64,000 nt of DNA from DATBRC01 sp036560485 (lineage in GTDB: Bacteria > Pseudomonadota > Gammaproteobacteria > Burkholderiales > Burkholderiaceae_D): positions 186,001 through 250,000 of the forward strand of contig DATBRC010000054.1 in NCBI GenBank assembly GCA_036560485.1, in the 5' to 3' direction. Every line of letters begins with the position of its first letter. Position 1 is the stretch's first letter. The translations under genes were made by a program, and so were the position numbers. Shown one piece after another: positions 23,456 through 31,610 of the stretch. Below the pieces are notes generated by a model that ran no database searches, was not told the DNA's origin, and saw nothing but the letters and a program-made list of their open reading frames with translations.

Positions 23456-23809
23456 TTATTCGGCAAATTCGATCCATCTGAGAAAACAAGTACCATCGTT
23501 GCGTGTGTACGCTGGATCAACACTCACCCGCACCTTCTTTCCTAAAGCTTTTGCTGCAGTCGCAATCGCAATTTGCCTATTTCCAGCAGCACCATCCCGT
23601 ATGCCTAACGTGACTAAACCCCCATATGAGCCGTATGTGGCGCAGGCACCGGCCGAAGTGAATCCATCTACCAGCATTAGATCAGGGTCTGCACCAAACA
23701 GCGCCGCATCTGATGTTCTCACTAAGTTAACAGTACCTACTGCCACAATTTGAGCGAATGCGACATGCGATACGAGGCAAAAAATGCCTATAACTATTTT
23801 CTTATACAT
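23456..23809 (-). CDS. Small exported protein, paralogue of the 28102-28443 product
   Basis: 117-residue protein from the ATG at 23809. A signal peptide (MYKKIVIGIFCLVSHVAFA) is followed by a mature part of about 100 residues with two cysteines, one near the middle (GACATYG) and one near the end (DGTCFLRW). The central helix IAIATAAKALGKKVRVSVD aligns with VLALALTAKAMGSTIQAIG of the protein at the other end of this cluster, and both have the same length and cysteine order. A longer frame to 23905 would bury the signal peptide and is rejected. It is the last gene of the exported-protein block. Function unknown; a periplasmic partner or inhibitor of the large enzyme is possible. Confidence 0.65.
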   Translation of the reverse strand: MYKKIVIGIFCLVSHVAFAQIVAVGTVNLVRTSDAALFGADPDLMLVDGFTSAGACATYGSYGGLVTLGIRDGAAGNRQIAIATAAKALGKKVRVSVDPAYTRNDGTCFLRWIEFAE

Positions 23810-23905
23810 GCTGAAATCTATACTTAAACAAAAACTTTGAGATTCTGAATAACCAAATGCGAACTCGACAGGGACCGATATTCCAGCAGCCCTTTCGCAA
23901 GCCAA

Positions 23906-26125
23906 CTAATAAACTGTATATCCTTGTGCTGGACCATTCCATATTGTGTGCTTCCCTGATTCATCTTTGTAATATGGCTGAGGTGTCCCGCAAAAACCTG
24001 GAGTACCGGTGCTTTGATTCACAAAATTAGCACTAAAACTATGTGAGGTGGCGAACGTTAATGATGCAGTTGTACCGTTGGTATAAGTCTTCCCATCAAT
24101 ACCAAACTGCATATAGCCAGGGCAATTTGGATATCCACTTGGGGATGGATCATAACTAAATAACACTGAGACAGTCGGTGGCGGTGGTGGGGGAGGATTT
24201 GAAGAGTTACTTGGACAAGCATAATCCACATCCCATACGTCAGTGCTCGCATTGCCCGTTATATGGATGTGTACGCTGGTTGAATGCAGTACACTTGGGT
24301 CGTAATAAAATGTGGACCATGTACCACTCATAGAACCGGTCCCATTTAACGTGAATAAATGGGTATAACTACTATTGTTAGAATATATGTCTACATGATC
24401 AGAGGAGTTGCTTCCTGCAAAGAGAACAGCGACTGTACCTGCAGTTGAGCCCATTTGAAAATCTCCATCTACAGCTCCTAGCCCATAGCCAACAAAATTT
24501 CTAAGAGTTGTCGCATAATGATTGCAGGGTACAAATGCTGTCGTTGTAGTTGTTGAGCTCGTTGTCGTTGTAGTTGACGTCGTATTAGTAACTACCTTGC
24601 CTGCCGTCGCATACCAGCCAGAAGACACGTCTGCATTACCCTCCGCGCCAATCTGTCCTCTAAATACGGCAATGACATTAGTAGCTGAGCTTGGAGGGTT
24701 GTAATTTATTACTGCGCTCGATTGTCCCGGGCTAAGGCTTCCCGTAAAATTTGTACCAAAAGCGCGAGTCATACTTGCATCCTCATAATAAAGTGCGAAG
24801 ACGCCATTCATCGGTTGCTGACTGACATTCTGGATGATCCAACCGTTACTAGCCGGTACAAGATTTAGACGACCACGAAAAAAATGATTGATCAGCCCAG
24901 CTGAAAACGCAACGGCACGAGGCAATAAGATTTTCTGAGCGTCATCATAGACAATGGAATTTTCTACATATTTTCGCTCTTGCAAATGCATAGCACTAAG
25001 TAATGGATTGACGACGGATGCAGCAGCCAAATGCTGTTTAGTCGTATTGAATGCTGGGACGTTAGGTAATTCATCATATATGTACCCCTTCACAAAGTTA
25101 ACGGTGCCCACATTTACTGTGCTATTCATTAATGTCACCCCGACATTTTCAGGTTCTATTGTCTTAGCGGTGCCATCATGATTTGATCCATTCGGCAACG
25201 GAAATCCGGCTGCGTTTCCAACAAACGTTGGATCACTTTGATTCGCGACATACTCTGTGCCATGGGAGGTATAGTTTTGTGCTGTAAATTCTGCCATGCC
25301 TGCAAACCGTGCAGTAGAAGTACCTGCTGTATGCCAAAATTGACGCGCCGTTGTAAAAGCGGTGGGTATAGGATACTGATATTGCGCCAATATAGTCGGC
25401 AAAGTTTCTCCGTTTAAGTTTGGCGTAGTTTCCAATGCTTGTGTATAAACCTCGTAAAATGACCAATTAGGATTCCAGTCGCTCCATGATCCTGTGAACA
25501 CATGTGTGTGTCCGTCATTACGTACATGCTGTGGTTGAGCCATATCTTGAATATGATGCACGATCATACCAAGAGTCTGAAATGTCGCAGAGATGTATTG
25601 TTGACGAAGTGCTGGTGTAGACGCGGTAAGCGCACTGAAGAAATTTTGCTGCCCATTCCGGAAAGAAAAATCCTGCGGCCTATTGTCACATGGGATGACA
25701 CCGCCACAAATATCATGCCATTCAAAATAATCTTCCAATGCCCAATCAGGTGACATTACTCCCAAATTCTGCACTTTAAAGAGAGGGCGTCCTGCGAAAT
25801 TATTAAATTGAGGGTCAAAAAAATGATTAAATACGCGTGTTAAATATTGAGAATCTTCATAATTTGCCCCCCAAGGAATGATTTCCTTATCGTTGACACC
25901 ACTAAAGATGCGAAGTCCATCGGATGAAATAAATGTTCCTCCTCCCCAATCACTAAGACCAAGATCACTCATTAATGAAGGCAATGAAGGGGTTGGAACT
26001 ACTAATACCGATCGATTGACGGCAGCACGTGTCAACATCTCATGCGTAGATATTTCGTAGGCCTTCACATTAAAGGACACCATCAATAACATCAGTCCCG
26101 TAAAACGCATAACAAGCTTATTCAT
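23906..26125 (-). CDS. Predicted exported zinc phospholipase C-like enzyme
   Basis: 739-residue protein with signal peptide 1-22 (ends VKA). Residues of about 23-450 look like the all-helical zinc phospholipase C / S1-P1 nuclease fold: an early His28 (STHEMLT), then the cluster HHIQDMAQPQHVRND at 190-204. This cluster matches the spacing of the zinc PLC signature H-x3-D-x3-P-x-H-x2-N. A further His occurs in YTSHGTEYV. After a Thr-rich linker (STTTTTSSTTTTTAF) two beta-rich segments follow, with paired cysteines and a Pro-rich hinge (NPPPPPPPTVS). It would hydrolyse phospholipids or phosphoesters outside the cytoplasm; substrate is inferred. The start at 26125 overlaps the upstream gene by 8 bp. 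It is encoded in the middle of the cargo block. Confidence 0.68.
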   Translation of the reverse strand: MNKLVMRFTGLMLLMVSFNVKAYEISTHEMLTRAAVNRSVLVVPTPSLPSLMSDLGLSDWGGGTFISSDGLRIFSGVNDKEIIPWGANYEDSQYLTRVFNHFFDPQFNNFAGRPLFKVQNLGVMSPDWALEDYFEWHDICGGVIPCDNRPQDFSFRNGQQNFFSALTASTPALRQQYISATFQTLGMIVHHIQDMAQPQHVRNDGHTHVFTGSWSDWNPNWSFYEVYTQALETTPNLNGETLPTILAQYQYPIPTAFTTARQFWHTAGTSTARFAGMAEFTAQNYTSHGTEYVANQSDPTFVGNAAGFPLPNGSNHDGTAKTIEPENVGVTLMNSTVNVGTVNFVKGYIYDELPNVPAFNTTKQHLAAASVVNPLLSAMHLQERKYVENSIVYDDAQKILLPRAVAFSAGLINHFFRGRLNLVPASNGWIIQNVSQQPMNGVFALYYEDASMTRAFGTNFTGSLSPGQSSAVINYNPPSSATNVIAVFRGQIGAEGNADVSSGWYATAGKVVTNTTSTTTTTSSTTTTTAFVPCNHYATTLRNFVGYGLGAVDGDFQMGSTAGTVAVLFAGSNSSDHVDIYSNNSSYTHLFTLNGTGSMSGTWSTFYYDPSVLHSTSVHIHITGNASTDVWDVDYACPSNSSNPPPPPPPTVSVLFSYDPSPSGYPNCPGYMQFGIDGKTYTNGTTASLTFATSHSFSANFVNQSTGTPGFCGTPQPYYKDESGKHTIWNGPAQGYTVY

Positions 26126-26840
26126 TTTTATATCCCTGAAAAAACAATCTTGAATCCTCACATTGCGGCTGATCGATAGCCACATAGTCCTGTAACGACG
26201 GTATCGATTTGCCTATGCCCTCTCGTGTTAATTCATCCTTCACGCTCTGCAATGCGATTAGCATTCTGGGGACTTTTTTCCAATAGCATCGCTTAGCACC
26301 ATTGACAGGAGTATCAAACAAAAAGAAATCAAGACTGCGAACCAATCCACTCAACTGATCTTCATATTCCGCCGGCGTCCCATGAAAAGGGACCAGCGAA
26401 ATAGCTTGGTCTTGAAAACGAAACCTGATGACAGTCGAAGCGGCCACCGAAATAACATGTTGGGTATTCTCAACTACCAAGGGCACAAAACGAGGGTGGA
26501 AAATGCGAATCGTCGGCTCCTTACCCATGATCATGCCCATTAAGGCATATCGCGGCCCCCATTGAGGAATGTAAAAGTCCCCATTCTTATCCGTGACTGC
26601 TTCATACAGTGCTAATTGGCCTAAGCGGGCGTTATTAATAAATCCTGTGATGCTCCAGCTGGCAACGACAACTGCACCTTCAACAGGTTCACCACTCGGC
26701 GTGACGACACGTGCCCTGATCTCAGGAGAAAAATACACTGAGGGATAAATGATGAATGTCGCGATGACTAAAGCGATAGCTAAAGCAATACCCCATTTTG
26801 TCCAGGATTTTTTTTTAATTGCTCCTTCGTGCGACTCCAT
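26118..26840 (-). CDS. Membrane-anchored protein with carboxypeptidase regulatory-like domain
   Basis: 240-residue protein with one N-terminal membrane helix (WGIALAIALVIATFIIYP) followed by a beta-sandwich: ARVVTPSGEPVEGAVVVASW and AVTDKNGDFYIPQWG are typical of the carboxypeptidase regulatory-like/CarboxypepD_reg fold. The C-terminal 100 residues are unrecognised and carry two cysteines (KRCYWKK, DQPQCED). The start codon overlaps the TGA of the upstream VCBS gene by one base, and its end overlaps the start of the phospholipase-like gene, so the three are tightly coupled. Likely periplasm-facing; function unknown. Confidence 0.68.
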   Translation of the reverse strand: MESHEGAIKKKSWTKWGIALAIALVIATFIIYPSVYFSPEIRARVVTPSGEPVEGAVVVASWSITGFINNARLGQLALYEAVTDKNGDFYIPQWGPRYALMGMIMGKEPTIRIFHPRFVPLVVENTQHVISVAASTVIRFRFQDQAISLVPFHGTPAEYEDQLSGLVRSLDFFLFDTPVNGAKRCYWKKVPRMLIALQSVKDELTREGIGKSIPSLQDYVAIDQPQCEDSRLFFQGYKNE

Positions 26841-27805
26841 CAAAACCCCACAATATTCCAGCCACCCGCACCCAACATGAAGTTCACAAAACCCATTGTG
26901 TTTTGTCCGCCGTAGCTCTGAGAAACCACTGCTGTCGCATAGGTTGATGTAACTGTTACAAAGTTAAAATTACTTAAGCTAGAAGGCAGTTGCTGAACAT
27001 TGGAACCGAGATCGCTAAATATCTGTGCATAGCTGTCTTTCGATTCATCGTTGATGTAACTCAGCGCTGTAGTCGTATCACCATTGCTAAGTGCATTCAA
27101 CATACCCGACCATACCGCGCGAATGGTAGCCGTATCATTTGATGTACTGTTTTTCGCAAAATCGCCGTTTGCATCAGCCAACAAAATCGAGGTCAAGCGA
27201 TTGTTGACGCTGACAACAAGGTCGGTACGACCATCGCCATTTTGGTCTTGAAAGGCGACGGTCGTGCCTGCCGCACCTAAATCAATACCGATATTGGCAG
27301 TCGTGAGCACTTGAACCAGTTGCAGTGCACCTGTCGATGAAGACATCGCAACTACGAAACTGGGTTGTCCTGGAGTACGTGTCTTGATGAGTATCGACCC
27401 TGCACCATTGCCTAACACATCGCCCAAGATCAAATCGTATGAATTAGCTTGCCATACCGCGCTATTGACAATTGATGCGTCTGGTTTAGCGGTCAGCACA
27501 TAAGAGCCGTCGCTCTGTGAAAGCAAGACAAATGTCGGGCTGGGAGCGGGGATAGGAAGAGGAAACAAGCCATCATCATCCAACGGAAGCATAATGATCT
27601 TGTAATCTGCTTTGAGCAAAATATCCGGATAACCATCTCCATTCACGTCGCCAGAAAACGCATGGTAAACCGTTCTAGCCATTGCATTGTCGTAGGGTGA
27701 TGCATGAGCGGGATAGATGGTAGCTAATAGAGTCAGCGCCATTAAACATGAACCAATAGCTCTACGCTTCAGATTAAAAAAAATTGGCGATAAAGATAAA
27801 AACAT
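26840..27805 (-). CDS. Exported VCBS/FG-GAP repeat protein
   Basis: 321-residue protein with a signal peptide (cleavage near AHAS, about residue 36). It has at least two calcium-binding FG-GAP/VCBS repeats, GDVNGDGYPDILL and DQNGDGRTDLVVS, with a third degenerate copy (GDVLGNGAGSILI). Such repeats form beta-propeller blades involved in binding. The last 100 residues look like a small alpha-beta domain (MLNALSNGDTTTALSYINDES), similar in style to SnoaL/NTF2-like accessory folds. AAAGGAA lies at proper distance from the ATG at 27805. It is first of the three overlapping cargo genes. Confidence 0.72.
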   Translation of the reverse strand: MFLSLSPIFFNLKRRAIGSCLMALTLLATIYPAHASPYDNAMARTVYHAFSGDVNGDGYPDILLKADYKIIMLPLDDDGLFPLPIPAPSPTFVLLSQSDGSYVLTAKPDASIVNSAVWQANSYDLILGDVLGNGAGSILIKTRTPGQPSFVVAMSSSTGALQLVQVLTTANIGIDLGAAGTTVAFQDQNGDGRTDLVVSVNNRLTSILLADANGDFAKNSTSNDTATIRAVWSGMLNALSNGDTTTALSYINDESKDSYAQIFSDLGSNVQQLPSSLSNFNFVTVTSTYATAVVSQSYGGQNTMGFVNFMLGAGGWNIVGF

Positions 27806-28101
27806 TTTTAATTCCTTTTGTAGCTAGTGCAGAAAACTAATCAATTCAAGATGCTTGTGAATACGGATAACACTGTGAAGCGGTGCACCAATGTAGAATG
27901 GATCTGATCAATTTATTCAACACGATTTCCAAGCTGCTATTGTTGTTTCACGATAGCCTCAGATACTTGCTAATTAAAGTAAGTCGGAAATGGGACCGAT
28001 ATCAAACCATATTTGGTTTTTGTAATATCGCAATCGTTAGAGTTCGTATAAAAACTCCTTGGACTACAAATCGCAATTTTCTTCGACTGATTCAATAAAA
28101 T

Positions 28102-28443
28102 TCAATTCATCCAACCGGTACCCCAGTCCTCCACAGAACCGCTGGTATTGATGCAAGATCCGAGACCAATGGCTTGTATTGTGCTGCCCATCGCCTTTGC
28201 GGTGAGCGCCAATGCCAATACTTCTTTTCCTTGCGATGTATTGCCGAAAGAAAGCATGGAATTATAAGGAGCATATGTGCCGGCGCAGTTCGGGCTGCCA
28301 GAAACTATTTGATCGAACTGCACCATGCCTGTGCCGTCTGGATTAATGCGAATTGCCACGACATGTGCAGGACCAACAGTGCCCCCTGCAAACGCGACTG
28401 AAGCAAAGCAAACACTAAGTACTGCAAAAATAGCTCGTTTCAT
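28102..28443 (-). CDS. Small exported protein, paralogue of the 23456-23809 product
   Basis: 113 residues with signal peptide MKRAIFAVLSVCFASVAFA and AAGGGG before the ATG. The mature protein has two cysteines (PNCAGTY and GSCINTSG) and the segment KEVLALALTAKAMGSTIQAIG shared with the protein at the other end of the cluster. Both are about 95 residues when mature, with a hydrophobic helix between the cysteines. Similar small periplasmic proteins occur in other proteobacteria as uncharacterised families. It lies 297 bp upstream of the VCBS gene on the same strand. Confidence 0.68.
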   Translation of the reverse strand: MKRAIFAVLSVCFASVAFAGGTVGPAHVVAIRINPDGTGMVQFDQIVSGSPNCAGTYAPYNSMLSFGNTSQGKEVLALALTAKAMGSTIQAIGLGSCINTSGSVEDWGTGWMN

Positions 28444-28569
28444 TATTTCCCCTTCTGATTAAATTAACTTCCCTAAATTTCCGCTTTTATAAATCTATGC
28501 TAAGAACTAATTCTGGCAAAAAAACAATTATTTTGACTTTTGCGGGTTACACGTATATCTGAGTAAATG

Positions 28570-28592
28570 AACCACGTTCGTAGAACGTGGTT
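28570..28592. terminator. Perfect hairpin with T-run
   Basis: AACCACGTTC-GTA-GAACGTGGTT followed by TT on the plus strand. It may be a terminator or a short palindrome; no plus-strand gene ends nearby. Confidence 0.4.
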
Positions 28593-29144
28593 TTGCTACA
28601 TGGCTCTACATAGGTACATATCTATTCGCAATAGCCCATTGGCTCGAACAGATCCCGGAGGCTAACCATCTGGAATTGGCGCATACATTGTCGTTCGGGA
28701 CAAAACCACTCAATTTGAGTTGATGTACTGTACCCATATCCCACCCCTGTTTCTATTGATGCGCTTGTGCACCGATTCGTTATCTCTTCTTCTTTTATTT
28801 CAGATAACTTTTATTATTGAGGGTGCAGAATACCAGTAAATAAATGTATTTTCCGGAAACGAAATGTTAAATTTTTGGATACTCTTTACGATTACATCGA
28901 CTGCATAAACTGAGAGATTTGTACATCCCATATCTATGGGATGGTAAGTGCCAGCTTTATTTCCAAATCATTTCCACCAAGAAATCGCTAGGCATGCAGA
29001 ACACAATGCTTATGGTATTTCAGGCCTGTGCATTGCGATACCTCATCTCCGGCCATTGGACAAACGCCAGACATAAACGATTCATGTGTAAGATCAGTTA
29101 AGAGTTTGCAGCAGGGCGCGCTGCGCCTTGCGCGAAGTGGGGAT

Positions 29145-29186
29145 TAGCCTTACGGCGAAGGGGGAGCGAAGCTGCCCCTTGATAAG
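29145..29186. repeat. 42-bp repeat, left copy (mobilization module edge)
   Basis: Matches 31521-31562 in 36 of 42 positions and contains an imperfect hairpin AAGGGGG...GCCCCTT. It sits just outside the 257-residue gene downstream of the relaxase. Confidence 0.65.
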
Positions 29187-29221
29187 GGTTTTAATATCCA
29201 GGAAATATATTCTTCCTGTAC

Positions 29222-29995
29222 TTACGTTCTCTTTGAAGATTCAGTTATCTCATCATGCTCATCATCCGCTTCATGATATTGATATTGCTCCTCTAAACAA
29301 AGCCAGATCTGGTTCACTACTTTAATCCATTCAGCCCGGCCTGCTTCAGTTCGTGCTTCATCTAATTGCTTGAGCATATAAACGCCAAAACTGATCTGCG
29401 AAAGCCAAGCCTTTGCTCCATCGAAATCGAGCACATCCACCCTCTGATTTAGCGTAGGTGATCTCTTGACATTGCTCTTTTTCTGATAATCCAATGATTG
29501 CAACTGCGGCACAATTGAAAGAAAAAAATTAAAGTCCGCAATGCCACCACCGGCATCGTCTGTGGACTGCCGTTGACGTAACATCTGTATTGCGACTTGC
29601 AATATGAGGAGCATCAAATCCCAAATAATCTGTAGGTTTTTTTCACCAACTTTAGTGAGATGCTGCGCTTTGCGGGACCAGGTAGATTCATATTCTGTCC
29701 ATAGCAACTCCATCATATGGCGCTTTTTTGCGCGAGCAGCTGCCTGAAAAAGTTCAGCAGCAACATCAGCATTAAACTCAGCACTTTTTAATAATGCTGC
29801 CAGCCTGCCTTCATTCATAATCTCCCGACAACGTGAGCGCAGTAAGCTTTTCAAGCGCTCGTGAGATGCATTGCGGGCCATAAGTCTTAGAAGCTCAAAA
29901 ATAGAGTTTGCAGCACGCTGCATCAGAATAATATTTTGCATATCCTCAGCGGGAAGTTCTTCATTTTGGTCGTTCTGTTGGATGCTCACTGTCAT
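29222..29995 (-). CDS. Unknown protein downstream of the relaxase
   Basis: 257-residue, largely helical, cytoplasmic-looking protein that I do not recognise. It is rich in Gln, Leu and Arg with amphipathic helices (IILMQRAANSIFELLRLMAR, VGEKNLQIIWDLMLLILQVA) and an acidic tail (EADDEHDEITESS). The ATG at 29995 has GAGG six bases upstream; two earlier ATG codons (30007 and 30001) are alternatives. Its start overlaps the relaxase 3' end by about 35 bp, the usual layout of accessory genes in MOBQ mobilization operons. A mobilization-linked role is inferred from position only. Confidence 0.55.
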   Translation of the reverse strand: MTVSIQQNDQNEELPAEDMQNIILMQRAANSIFELLRLMARNASHERLKSLLRSRCREIMNEGRLAALLKSAEFNADVAAELFQAAARAKKRHMMELLWTEYESTWSRKAQHLTKVGEKNLQIIWDLMLLILQVAIQMLRQRQSTDDAGGGIADFNFFLSIVPQLQSLDYQKKSNVKRSPTLNQRVDVLDFDGAKAWLSQISFGVYMLKQLDEARTEAGRAEWIKVVNQIWLCLEEQYQYHEADDEHDEITESSKRT

Positions 29996-30962
29996 CTTCA
30001 TCCTCATAGAGAAGTGTTAAGAATCCCGGTAGTGCCGGACGCGGACAAGCAGTTAATTCAACTTTTTCAATGACAGAAACTGCGTTGTGCCCATGCTGTG
30101 GCTGCGTTCCTACTTCGGGACGGTAATGGCGAAGTAGTGCAGCACTACGATTAGATTCCCGTTTTTTTAAAGCGGATTGCAGGTCTATTTCAACGCAAAT
30201 AATCTGCTGTTTAGTTTGGCACGCGAGCCGCACCTGAATGCCAAGTAAAGCTGCCGCTGCGAGCCGCTCACTTGCACGCGCCTCTTGAATGTATGAGTGC
30301 GCGCCGCGCCGCAATATCGCGGAAATATGCGGGCCAAGATGAGCAGACGGCACACGGTTAATACCTTGCGCTGAAAGACTTCTGTGATCGATGCGACTCT
30401 CAATGTTGTTTTGCTGTAGTCTCTCGTTGCATAAATCAGCCCAACATTCGCGCAACACTTTAAGATCTTCTCGTCGATTGCGGCCTGCCATTTCCTTATC
30501 AAGTTTTCCCGTCAGCCTACACGATCCAACTCTGCGCGTTGTACGCATAATATGTGCATGCCAGTTTCGCTCATCGCCACCGCTGCTAGGCGCGTGAATT
30601 GCAACGTCAATCGCACACCCATCTTTGTTTGCCATGTCCTTTGCAAAATCAAGCGCAAGGCGGCGGCGCTCGGCTGGCGATAGTTCCGCAGGTAGAGCCA
30701 CCTCAACCTCGCGAGCGACGCATGAGTCCTTACGGCGCTCGGCAGCTTCGGCAGCATTCCAAAGTGCGGCTCTGTCGGTTGCCCACTTTGGTGCTCCATC
30801 CGGCAAAACGATATCGGAAGATTCGACACCACGCTTGCGCGTGTAGTCATGAATCTCTCCAGTTCGTTCATCAGCGATTTTGCATCCGGCGCGATAAGCG
30901 GCGGCAGCGGTCGCACTGCGACCAGCTGACCTGCATATCGGCTTAATGCTGAGATGATAAAT
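29961..30962 (-). pseudogene. mobA: MOBQ (MobA/MobL)-family relaxase lacking a start codon
   Basis: Homology to MobA/MobL relaxases begins at 30962 with IYHLSIKPICRSAGRSATAA, followed by the catalytic tyrosine in AAAYRAGCKI, DYTRKRGV, then the metal-binding RNWHAHIMRTTRRV. It ends after a short tail, about 333 residues. Relatives start M-A-I-Y-H; here the two preceding codons are CCG and AAG (AAG at 30966-30968 in place of ATG). No ATG, GTG or TTG lies between the upstream in-frame stop and the homology. The first usable start is a TTG at 30806, past the catalytic tyrosine. The gene is therefore probably silent, or uses a non-standard start such as ATT. It sits next to the oriT and divergent from the mobC-like gene. 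Confidence 0.78.
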
Positions 30963-31000
30963 CGGCTTTTTTACGCTTTTAATTTTTTGTTTTTATTCCG

Positions 31001-31045
31001 CGGGAATCGCACGAGTTGCGCAGCAACTCCTAAGTGCGCCCTTCA
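31001..31045. promoter_or_regulatory. oriT: RSF1010-like origin of transfer (oriT)
   Basis: A perfect hairpin GAGTTGC-GCA-GCAACTC (31013-31029) is followed one base later by TAAGTGCGCCCT (31031-31042), identical to the nick-region core of IncQ/RSF1010 oriT (nick after TAAGTGCG). It lies between the relaxase and the mobC-like gene, the classical position for a MOBQ oriT. Identity of the core is from memory. Confidence 0.75.
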
Positions 31046-31194
31046 GGGCCATTTGCCGATGATTCAATGGCCTGACGATACCGTCGACCAAGCAGGAACG
31101 GAAGTCCTTAAACGTACTCAGTTTGTGTCGAACCATTCCACTTCAGACAGAATCACTGTACTGTTTCAATCATTATTATTTCGTTGAGATAGAC

Positions 31195-31503
31195 ATGACC
31201 ACCACAACAAGAACGATCAACTCGATCGAATTAAAAATTGCAGCGCAACAGGAAAAATTAGCTCAACTAAAAACGCAAAAGTTACGCCTTGAAGCAATGC
31301 AGAAAACGCGGGATACGAAAGCAGTCAGGGCGGCGGATACCCGTCGGAAAATTCTGTTGGGCGCATACCTAGCTGACGAAATGCAACGTGACGCGCAGCT
31401 CGATGCGGATATTCGAAAACAACTGGATAAGTGGCTCACGCGACCAGACGATCGCGGCCTTTTTGGCTTGCCTGTAATGACAGCGCAGCAAGTGGAAGAA
31501 TAA
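31195..31503 (+). CDS. MobC/TraD-like mobilization accessory protein
   Basis: 102-residue basic, coiled-coil protein: IELKIAAQQEKLAQLKTQK, then DTRRKILLGAYLADEM and WLTRPDDRGLFGLPVM. The DTRRKILLGA and TRPDDRxLFGL blocks are the hallmark of small relaxosome proteins encoded opposite MOBQ relaxases. It would bind oriT DNA and assist nicking. The ATG at 31195 gives the family-like N terminus; an earlier start at 31123 is rejected. It is divergent from the relaxase across the oriT. Confidence 0.8.
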   Translation: MTTTTRTINSIELKIAAQQEKLAQLKTQKLRLEAMQKTRDTKAVRAADTRRKILLGAYLADEMQRDAQLDADIRKQLDKWLTRPDDRGLFGLPVMTAQQVEE

Positions 31504-31520
31504 ATTTTCTCGCACGAGCC

Positions 31521-31562
31521 TAGCCATGCGGCCAAGGGGGTGCGTAGCTGCCCCTTGATGAG
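31521..31562. repeat. 42-bp repeat, right copy (mobilization module edge)
   Basis: Direct repeat of 29145-29186 (36 of 42 identical), with the hairpin CAAGGGG...CCCCTTG. It lies 17 bp after the mobC-like gene, so the two copies bracket the mobilization module. Confidence 0.65.
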
Positions 31563-31610
31563 CGAAAATGCCTCGGTTTTTGAGACATTTTCGCATTTTT
31601 AAATGAATTA

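Larger units (their letters stand above)
28444..29221. other. AT-rich gene-free interval in the element
   Basis: 778 bp without a credible gene; the few frames are about 60 residues, unrelated to known families and lack start sites. It contains a perfect 10-bp hairpin at 28570-28592 and ends with the GC-rich repeat at 29145-29186. Promoters for the exported-protein block probably lie at its left end. Confidence 0.5.

Noticed and set aside
28919..29101. A 60-residue plus-strand frame in the gap of the element.
   Set aside because: No start site, no conservation signal and no recognised features.
30512..30916. A 134-residue minus-strand frame overlapping the relaxase as a separate gene.
   Set aside because: The family homology (catalytic Tyr and DYTRKRG) is in the neighbouring frame; this frame is a shadow.
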